Assembly (NCBI GenBank): GCA_041920415.1
Contig: JBHGYD010000054.1
Span: 1 to 64,000, forward strand
Direction of reading: 5' to 3'
DNA: 64,000 nt
Origin: JBHGYD01 sp041920415
GTDB lineage: Bacteria; Bacillota; Bacilli; Bacillales; Anoxybacillaceae
This document shows positions 58,488-64,000 of the stretch, in pieces (within the stretch, counting starts at the first letter, position 1; every line of letters begins with the position of its first letter). The position numbers were made by a program, and so were the translations under genes. Under the pieces are notes generated by a model. It was not told where the DNA came from, did not search any database, and saw only the letters and a program-made list of their open reading frames with translations.

Positions 58488-59138
58488 TTGCTATCGAGAG
58501 AAGTTGTCCATTATTTAGAAACACTTATTCCAGAGCGGGAACAAGAGTTGAAAGAAATAGAAGCGTACGCCAAACAACATAACGTTCCGATTATGGAGCT
58601 CGTCGGCATTGAAGCAATGTTGCAGCTATTGAAGCTCATTCAGCCAGCAAAGATTTTAGAAATTGGTACGGCGATCGGCTATTCAGCGATACGCATGGCG
58701 AAAGCGTTGCCGAATGCAACGATTGTCACGATTGAGCGAGAGAAAGAACGATATGAACAGGCGCTTTTTTATATAAACAAAACGAATACAGAACGGCAAA
58801 TTCATGTGCTTTTTGGCGATGCGCTTCATCTATATGATGAAGTGGCCAAGAACGGTCCGTTTGACGCCATATTTATTGATGCGGCAAAAGGACAATATCA
58901 GCGCTTTTTTGACATGTATGAGCCGCTTTTAAATAGCAGCGGTGTCATCATTACCGATAACGTGCTATTTAAAGGGCTTGTCGCAACAGAGGATCCAATT
59001 GAAAACAAACGAATTCGTAGTTTGGTAAAAAAGATTCGTGAATATAATGAGTGGTTAGTGAATCGCGATGATTATGAAACGGTAATTTTACCGATTGGTG
59101 ACGGAATCGCCATATCGAGAAAACGAGGTGAACGATGA
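58488..59138 (+). CDS. trmR: tRNA 5-hydroxyuridine methyltransferase TrmR (YrrM)
   Basis: 216 residues, TTG start, SD GAGGAGGAG. Class I AdoMet O-methyltransferase of the COMT-like family: ILEIGTAIGYSAIRMAKALP (motif I), VTIEREKERYEQA, FDAIFIDAAKGQYQRFFDMY (metal Asp) and ITDNVLFKG. In B. subtilis it methylates ho5U34 to mo5U34. The two U32 proteins downstream make ho5U, so the operon encodes the whole route. Overlaps trhP1 by 4 nt. Confidence 0.88.
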   Translation: MLSREVVHYLETLIPEREQELKEIEAYAKQHNVPIMELVGIEAMLQLLKLIQPAKILEIGTAIGYSAIRMAKALPNATIVTIEREKERYEQALFYINKTNTERQIHVLFGDALHLYDEVAKNGPFDAIFIDAAKGQYQRFFDMYEPLLNSSGVIITDNVLFKGLVATEDPIENKRIRSLVKKIREYNEWLVNRDDYETVILPIGDGIAISRKRGER

Positions 59139-60067
59139 TGAAAAAACCGGAATTGTTAGTGACGCCAACAAGCGTTTCTCATATTCATGACGTAGCGAAA
59201 GCAGGTGCTGATGCCATTATCATTGGCGAACAACGTTACGGTTTGCGCCTAGCAGGAGAATTTAAACGGGAAGATATTGTCGAAGCGGTGAAAGTTGCCC
59301 GCCAATACGATGTAAAAGTGTACGTGGCGATGAATGCGATTTTTCATAATGATAAAGTGGACGAGTTGGGCGATTATATTCGCTTTCTTGCTGACGCGGG
59401 CGTCGATGCGATTGTGTTCGGAGACCCGGCAGTGTTAATGACGGTGCGCGAGGTAGCGCCGCATATGAAACTGCACTGGAATACGGAAACGACGGCTACG
59501 AACTGGTATGCGTGCAACTATTGGGGACGCAAAGGCGCGAAACGCGCTGTGCTTGCCCGTGAACTGAATATGGATGCGATTATTGAAATTAAGGAACATG
59601 CCGAAGTCGAAATCGAGGTACAAGTGCATGGAATGACATGCATGTTTCAATCAAAGCGTTCGTTAATCGGGAACTATTTTGAATATCAAGGAAAAATAAT
59701 GGAGATTGAAAAACGCAAATATGACAAAGGAATGTTTTTATACGATAAAGAACGCGACAACAAATACCCGATTTTCGAAGACGAAAACGGCACTCACATT
59801 ATGAGCCCAAACGATATTTGCATTATTGATGAGTTAGAAGAAATGGTGGATGCGGGAATTGATAGCTTCAAAATCGATGGTGTGCTGCATGAGCCTGAGT
59901 ATATTACAGAAGTAGCGAAAAAATACCGTCGTGCGATTGATTTATGTGTAGAAAATCGCGAAGAATATCGTAAAGTAAAAGATCAATTATTGGCGGAAAT
60001 CGAAGCAATTCAGCCAAAACATCGCCCATTAGATACAGGATTTTTCTTTAAAGAAACGGTTTATTAA
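59135..60067 (+). CDS. trhP1: Peptidase U32-family tRNA hydroxylation protein TrhP1 (YrrN)
   Basis: 310 residues. U32 signature region VQVHGMTCMFQSKRSLIGNYF; N-terminal barrel with KAGADAIIIGEQRYGLRLAG and WNTETTATNWYACNYWGRKG. Despite the peptidase name, this pair is required for prephenate-dependent 5-hydroxyuridine formation at tRNA position 34. Two adjacent ATGs (59135, 59138); SD GAGGTGAAC. It lacks several of the Cys residues seen in TrhP2, as expected for the non-cluster partner. Confidence 0.85.
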   Translation: MMKKPELLVTPTSVSHIHDVAKAGADAIIIGEQRYGLRLAGEFKREDIVEAVKVARQYDVKVYVAMNAIFHNDKVDELGDYIRFLADAGVDAIVFGDPAVLMTVREVAPHMKLHWNTETTATNWYACNYWGRKGAKRAVLARELNMDAIIEIKEHAEVEIEVQVHGMTCMFQSKRSLIGNYFEYQGKIMEIEKRKYDKGMFLYDKERDNKYPIFEDENGTHIMSPNDICIIDELEEMVDAGIDSFKIDGVLHEPEYITEVAKKYRRAIDLCVENREEYRKVKDQLLAEIEAIQPKHRPLDTGFFFKETVY

Positions 60068-60089
60068 AAAGAAAAGGAGGTTGAACATC

Positions 60090-61358
60090 ATGCTTTTAAA
60101 AAATGACAACATTTCCGAAATCATTAACGGAAAGCGCGTCATTACGAAAAAGCCCGAGCTTCTTGCGCCAGCCGGCAATTTAGAAAAGCTCAAAGTGGCC
60201 GTTCATTATGGCGCGGATGCTGTATTTATTGGTGGACAAGAGTACGGACTTCGCTCTAACGCGGATAATTTTACATTAGAAGAAATGGCGGAAGGCGTGC
60301 GCTTTGCAAACAAGTATGGAGCGAAAATTTATGTCACAACTAATATTTATGCCCATAATGAAAACATTCCTGGTTTAGAAGAGTATTTACAAGGACTTCA
60401 AGAAGCCGGAGTGCACGGCATTATCGTGGCCGATCCGCTCATTATTGAAACAGCACGCCATGTTGCTCCAAAACTTGAGGTGCATTTAAGTACGCAACAA
60501 TCGCTTACAAACTGGAAAGCGGTACAGTTTTGGAAAGAAGAAGGGCTTGAAAGGGTCGTGCTCGCCCGAGAAACAAGCGCGGAAGAAATTCGTGAAATTA
60601 AAGAAAAAGTCGACATTGAAATTGAAGCGTTTATTCACGGGGCGATGTGTATTGCTTATTCTGGACGCTGCGTGTTAAGTAACCATATGACAGCGCGCGA
60701 TTCGAACCGCGGTGGTTGCTGTCAATCATGTCGTTGGGACTATGATTTATACAAGTTAGATGGCGAAAAAGAAATTGCGTTATTTGATGAAAAAGATGCA
60801 CCGTTTGCGATGAGTCCGAAAGACTTAAACTTAATTCAATCGATTCCAAAAATGATTGAACTAGGAATTGATAGTTTGAAAATTGAAGGACGAATGAAAT
60901 CCATTCACTATGTAGCTACAGTCGTTAGCGTCTATCGCAAAGTGATTGATGCCTACTGCGCAGACCCTGACAATTTTGTTATTAAAAAAGAGTGGCTTGA
61001 AGAACTCGATAAATGCGCGAACCGTGATACGGCGCCTGCCTTTTTCGAAGGAGTACCGGGGTATAAAGAGCAAATGTACGGTGTGCATAGCAAAAAAACA
61101 ACGTATGAGTTTGCTGGTCTCGTGCTTGACTATGACAAAGAGACGAAGATGGTCACTTTGCAACAACGTAACTTCTTTAAACCTGGTGATGAAGTGGAAT
61201 TTTTCGGACCGGAAATTGAGAACTTCACACAAGTGGTCGAAAAAATTTGGGACGAAGATGGAAATGAAATAGACGCGGCTCGCCATCCGTTACAAATTGT
61301 AAAATTTAAAGTTGATCAAGAAGTCTTCCCATACAACATGATGAGAAAGGAGAACTGA
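60090..61358 (+). CDS. trhP2: Peptidase U32-family tRNA hydroxylation protein TrhP2 (YrrO)
   Basis: 422 residues. Start ATG 60090, SD AAAGGAGG (8 nt). KKPELLAPAGNLEKLKVAVH, GADAVFIGGQEYGLRSNADN and the U32 signature EAFIHGAMCIAYSGRCVLSN, then GGCCQSCRWDY, which with the preceding Cys residues could hold an Fe-S cluster. A C-terminal beta domain (~330-420) contains GDEVEFFGPE. Forms the ho5U34 hydroxylation system with TrhP1. Confidence 0.87.
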   Translation: MLLKNDNISEIINGKRVITKKPELLAPAGNLEKLKVAVHYGADAVFIGGQEYGLRSNADNFTLEEMAEGVRFANKYGAKIYVTTNIYAHNENIPGLEEYLQGLQEAGVHGIIVADPLIIETARHVAPKLEVHLSTQQSLTNWKAVQFWKEEGLERVVLARETSAEEIREIKEKVDIEIEAFIHGAMCIAYSGRCVLSNHMTARDSNRGGCCQSCRWDYDLYKLDGEKEIALFDEKDAPFAMSPKDLNLIQSIPKMIELGIDSLKIEGRMKSIHYVATVVSVYRKVIDAYCADPDNFVIKKEWLEELDKCANRDTAPAFFEGVPGYKEQMYGVHSKKTTYEFAGLVLDYDKETKMVTLQQRNFFKPGDEVEFFGPEIENFTQVVEKIWDEDGNEIDAARHPLQIVKFKVDQEVFPYNMMRKEN

Positions 61359-61359
61359 G

Positions 61360-61995
61360 ATGGGGAAGAAACCGGTTGTGATTGGAGTCGCTGGCGGCTC
61401 CGGTTCGGGGAAAACAAGCGTTGCCAAAGCGATTTATGAGCATTTTAAAGGACATTCCATTTTAATGCTTGAGCAAGATTATTATTATAAAGATCAAAGT
61501 CATCTTCCATTTGAAGAACGGTTGAAAACAAACTATGATCATCCTCTTGCATTTGATAACGACTTATTAATTGAGCATCTTCATAAACTACTCAATTACG
61601 AACCGATTGAAAAACCGGTGTATGATTACACACTGCATACAAGAGCGAATGAAGTGATTCGTGTCGAACCGAAAGATGTCATTATTTTAGAAGGGATTCT
61701 CGTATTAGAAGATGAACGATTGCGCAACTTAATGGATATTAAGGTATTTGTTGATACGGACGCCGATATTCGGATTATTCGTCGCTTGCTGCGCGATATT
61801 AAAGAGCGTGGTCGTACGTTAGAGTCGGTCATTGAACAATACGTATCCGTTGTTCGCCCGATGCATAATCAATTTATTGAACCGACGAAACGGTACGCCG
61901 ACATTATTATCCCAGAGGGTGGACATAACCATGTCGCGATCGATTTAATGGTAACAAAAATTCGCACAATTCTTGAACAAAAGTCTTTTTTGTAA
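61360..61995 (+). CDS. udk: Uridine kinase
   Basis: 211 residues. P-loop VIGVAGGSGSGKTSVAKAI, LEQDYYYKDQSHL, FDNDLLIEHL, PVYDYTLHTR and the lid RRLLRDIKERGRTLESVIEQ. Phosphorylates uridine and cytidine in pyrimidine salvage. Its ATG follows the trhP2 stop by 1 nt, so it is co-transcribed with the tRNA genes. Confidence 0.96.
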   Translation: MGKKPVVIGVAGGSGSGKTSVAKAIYEHFKGHSILMLEQDYYYKDQSHLPFEERLKTNYDHPLAFDNDLLIEHLHKLLNYEPIEKPVYDYTLHTRANEVIRVEPKDVIILEGILVLEDERLRNLMDIKVFVDTDADIRIIRRLLRDIKERGRTLESVIEQYVSVVRPMHNQFIEPTKRYADIIIPEGGHNHVAIDLMVTKIRTILEQKSFL

Positions 61996-62034
61996 TAACA
62001 TAACATAGATAAAACAATATAAATATGCTCAAGT

Positions 62035-62064
62035 GTACGAACGACTCTTGTTTGTCGTTCGTAC
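62035..62064. repeat. Perfect inverted repeat downstream of udk
   Basis: Eleven-bp arms GTACGAACGAC / GTCGTTCGTAC (62035-62045 / 62054-62064) with an 8-nt loop. No T-run follows, so simple termination is doubtful. Confidence 0.6.
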
Positions 62065-62078
62065 GTCTTACATAGGTA

Positions 62079-62150
62079 GAAAAGCGGAGGCGGCGCTATT
62101 TGACACAAAAGGGATAGCCGCCGAGCTAGACAACAAGAAAAGCGAATGCG
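62079..62150. repeat. Interspersed palindromic repeat unit (GAAAAGCGGAGGCG family)
   Basis: Compact unit: GAAAAGCGGAGGCGGC (62079-62094), GCTAT, 14-nt loop, ATAGC, CGCCGAGCTAGACAACAAG, AAAAGCG. GGCGG-C-GCTAT pairs with ATAGC-CGCC. Same modules as at 56809-56978, 5 kb away. Confidence 0.75.
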
Positions 62151-62156
62151 ATCCAC

Positions 62157-62175
62157 TTACCTAAAAATTAGGTAA
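62157..62175. promoter_or_regulatory. Perfect palindrome in the greA upstream region
   Basis: TTACCTAA-AAA-TTAGGTAA: 8-bp arms, 3-nt centre, 37 nt before the greA start. It could be an operator or a small hairpin; no matching factor is identified. Confidence 0.45.
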
Positions 62176-62211
62176 TAATTTGTGATACTAAAATAGAGGA
62201 GTGAATGAATA

Positions 62212-62688
62212 ATGGCAAATGAAAAAGAATATCCGATGACAAAAGAAGGGAAAGAGAAACTAGAGCAAGAACTTGAATATTTAAAAACAGTGAAACGAAA
62301 AGAAGTCGTCGAACGCATTAAAATTGCGCGCGGCTTCGGTGACCTTTCTGAAAACTCCGAGTACGATGCGGCCAAAGACGAGCAAGCATTCGTCGAAGCG
62401 CGCATTCAAACGCTCGAAAATATGATTCGCAACGCGAAAATTATTGAAGAAGATACGGAAAATCCGGATGTTGTATCACTTGGAAAATCTGTTACGTTCA
62501 TCGAGCTACCTGATGGTGAAGAAGAAACATATACGATTGTTGGTAGCGCTGAAGCGGATCCATTCGAAGGGAAAATTTCAAACGACTCACCAATTGCGAA
62601 ATCGCTTCTTGGCAAAAGAGTTGGTGAGGAAGTGACCGTACAAACTCCTGGTGGAGAGATGCTTGTAAAAATCGTGGCCGTCAAGTAG
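62212..62688 (+). CDS. greA: Transcription elongation factor GreA
   Basis: 158 residues. N-terminal coiled coil (~10-75) with the catalytic tip acidic pair in RGFGDLSENSEYDAAKDEQA, and C-terminal FKBP-like domain (VSLGKSVTFIELPDGEEETY, SPIAKSLLGKRVGEEVTVQT, PGGEMLVKIVAV). Stimulates RNA cleavage in backtracked RNA polymerase. ATG follows SD AGAGGAGTGAA. Confidence 0.96.
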   Translation: MANEKEYPMTKEGKEKLEQELEYLKTVKRKEVVERIKIARGFGDLSENSEYDAAKDEQAFVEARIQTLENMIRNAKIIEEDTENPDVVSLGKSVTFIELPDGEEETYTIVGSAEADPFEGKISNDSPIAKSLLGKRVGEEVTVQTPGGEMLVKIVAVK

Positions 62689-62702
62689 GTTTTAAAATGG
62701 GG

Positions 62703-62735
62703 CACCTCGTCAAAAATGAAGACGAGGTGTTTTTT
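62703..62735 (+). terminator. Terminator of greA, overlapping the pbpI SD
   Basis: Perfect 9-bp stem CACCTCGTC / GACGAGGTG (62703-62711 / 62721-62729), then T6. GAGGTG in the 3' arm is also the only SD for the ATG at 62736. Confidence 0.9.
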
Positions 62736-64000
62736 ATGTGGAAAAAAAGAATGATCGTTATTTTAGCACTTATTCAACTTGGTATCTTTCTATTAATTGG
62801 GCGGCTCGTACAAATTCAGTTAGTGAGTACAGAATCTTTTTCAAAACAGAAAGTGAACTTAATTGAGGAGAGCGTCGCGCAACGAACACAAGAAATGGTC
62901 ATTGATGAAGGGCGGGGAACGTTTGTTGACCGCAATGGTCAGCCGCTTACCCAAGAATATATTCCATCGCTTGTGTTATTTCCGTTTTTAAAAACATTGA
63001 ACTGGCCACTGGAGAAGCTGGCAGCGGTTCTTCATATTTCTCCGAGCATCATTATCTCTAAGCTTCAAGAAGCAAAAAAACCGTTCATTTTTTCGCTTGG
63101 AGGAGAGCCGCTTGCATTAACGAAGGAGCAAATGGAGAAAGTGAATCGCCTTCACATTCCCGGTGTATTGGCTGTTAAAAAGCAGTATCCATTAGCGCAC
63201 ACATATGCGGAACATCTTATCGGCTTTACTCGCGAAGACCCGCAATTATTGCGTGCTCGTTATCCTAATCAGCATTTATCACCTCATACGAAAATTGGTA
63301 TTCATGGCTTGCAAAAAGCGTTTGATGAATTTTTGATTCCAGAAGGAGAAACGAAGCTTTTATATCATGTCGATGCAGAAGGGGGACCTTTATTTGGTAT
63401 TGACGTGAAATATAGTGACCCAGGAAATCCGTTTTATCCCGTTGCCGTACAAACGACAATCGATCGAAATCTGCAAGAAATCGCTGAAGAAGTCGTGCAA
63501 GAACATCAATTAAAAAAAGGGGGCGTTGTTTTACTTGATATTGCCACAAACAGCGTGTTAGCGATGGTCAGTCAACCGGCAATGGATCCGCACAACCCAT
63601 ATAAAAATCAAGCGGCAGAAAATCAAATGCTTTTGCCACAAATCCCCGGTTCTGTTTTTAAAACGGTGATTGCGGCTGCGGCGATAGAGAAAGGAATTGT
63701 TTCTAAAGAGAGAACATTTAACTGCAGTAAAAAAATTGACGGAATAACACCAGATAATGAACATTCGTACGGAATGCTGCATTTTGAAGATAGTTTTTCA
63801 GTTAGTTGCAATAATACTTTTGCAACGTTAGGAAAAGAACTAGTCGAACAAGATAAAGGCATTATCGAACAATATGCGCGAAAACTTGGATTATATCCAC
63901 TTGCTGGTTGGCAAGGTGATGTCTACCATTTGACGAATTTTCGGCAACTTCCTGAAGAAAAAAGCGGCACGATTTGGTATGACAAAAGCGACAAATATGT
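62736..64000 (+). CDS. pbpI: Penicillin-binding protein, class B type (PbpI/YrrR-like), 3' truncated by window end
   Basis: 421 codons visible, open to the edge. N-terminal membrane anchor (MWKKRMIVILALIQLGIFLL), PBP dimerisation region with DEGRGTFVDRNGQPLTQEY and IGIHGLQKAFDEFL, then the transpeptidase domain: active-site serine in QIPGSVFKTVIAAAA (SxxK) and SVSCNNTFATLGK (SxN). The KTG box lies beyond the window. B. subtilis yrrR/pbpI (PBP4b) follows greA in the same way. The GAGGTG SD is buried in the greA terminator stem, which may couple expression to a sporulation or read-through transcript. Confidence 0.9.
   Translation, partial: MWKKRMIVILALIQLGIFLLIGRLVQIQLVSTESFSKQKVNLIEESVAQRTQEMVIDEGRGTFVDRNGQPLTQEYIPSLVLFPFLKTLNWPLEKLAAVLHISPSIIISKLQEAKKPFIFSLGGEPLALTKEQMEKVNRLHIPGVLAVKKQYPLAHTYAEHLIGFTREDPQLLRARYPNQHLSPHTKIGIHGLQKAFDEFLIPEGETKLLYHVDAEGGPLFGIDVKYSDPGNPFYPVAVQTTIDRNLQEIAEEVVQEHQLKKGGVVLLDIATNSVLAMVSQPAMDPHNPYKNQAAENQMLLPQIPGSVFKTVIAAAAIEKGIVSKERTFNCSKKIDGITPDNEHSYGMLHFEDSFSVSCNNTFATLGKELVEQDKGIIEQYARKLGLYPLAGWQGDVYHLTNFRQLPEEKSGTIWYDKSDKY

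Overview
This window reads as chromosomal DNA from a low-to-mid G+C, endospore-forming Bacillaceae, most like Anoxybacillus or a close Geobacillus relative. The evidence is gene order and gene content: the run nifS/nadB-nadC-nadA-safA, yebC-bofC-ruvAB-queA-tgt-yajC-spoVB-comN-secDF, recJ-apt-relA-dtd, hisS-aspS-6S RNA-tcdA-rarA-cymR-iscS-mnmA-recD2 and yrrI-alaS-ireB-ruvX-mltG-trmR-trhP1P2-udk-greA-pbpI follows the Bacillus subtilis nad-to-yrr region. TTG and GTG starts are frequent and Shine-Dalgarno (SD) sequences are strong.

Layout. 1-330: 5' end of a canonical TnpB gene (minus strand, running off the left edge) with its promoter and hairpins. 325-8876: NAD biosynthesis (NadR repressor and NifS on minus; nadBCA and nadE on plus) interrupted by the spore-coat gene safA and a kinase-fold gene. 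8901-18567: spore lipoprotein, YebC regulator, BofC, Holliday-junction RuvAB, queuosine genes queA-tgt, Sec accessory yajC, then spoVB and a small membrane gene on minus, and comN. 18633-29143: secDF, a cation transporter, recJ, apt, the stringent-response enzyme Rel, dtd, and a cell-wall amidase on minus. 29273-33157: small HTH-like gene, T-box-controlled hisS-aspS, and 6S RNA. 35298-49627: tRNA modification (tcdA, iscS-mnmA), cysteine regulator CymR, RarA and RecD2, an RND efflux pump with a TetR regulator, and small genes. 51723-64000: YrrI permease, T-box alaS, ireB-ruvX-yrzB, mltG, the tRNA wobble-uridine hydroxylation set trmR-trhP1-trhP2, udk, greA and a partial penicillin-binding protein.

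The most interesting content is a pair of about 2-kb transposon-like elements (33307-35292 and 49720-51716). Each carries a 522-residue, zinc-finger-less TnpB-related protein followed by about 215 nt of conserved, foldable sequence, a candidate guide (omega) RNA. They are about 89% identical in protein, so they are not a recent duplication. Both sit directly 3' of GGAGGG, and in both cases that hexamer is the apparent native SD of the downstream gene (tcdA, yrrI). Both end in CCAGGG, which puts an AGGG SD back at the original distance from the start codon. The elements therefore appear to target Shine-Dalgarno sites and partly repair the site they interrupt. No TnpA transposase is present in the window.

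Other regulatory content: two T-boxes, a TetR-type operator, a probable sigma-E promoter for safA, NadR-like boxes, many intrinsic terminators, an SD-overlapping nested inverted repeat before the spore lipoprotein gene, a terminator just before trmR, and an interspersed palindromic repeat family (56809-57075, 62079-62150). I saw no CRISPR array, tRNA, rRNA or prophage.
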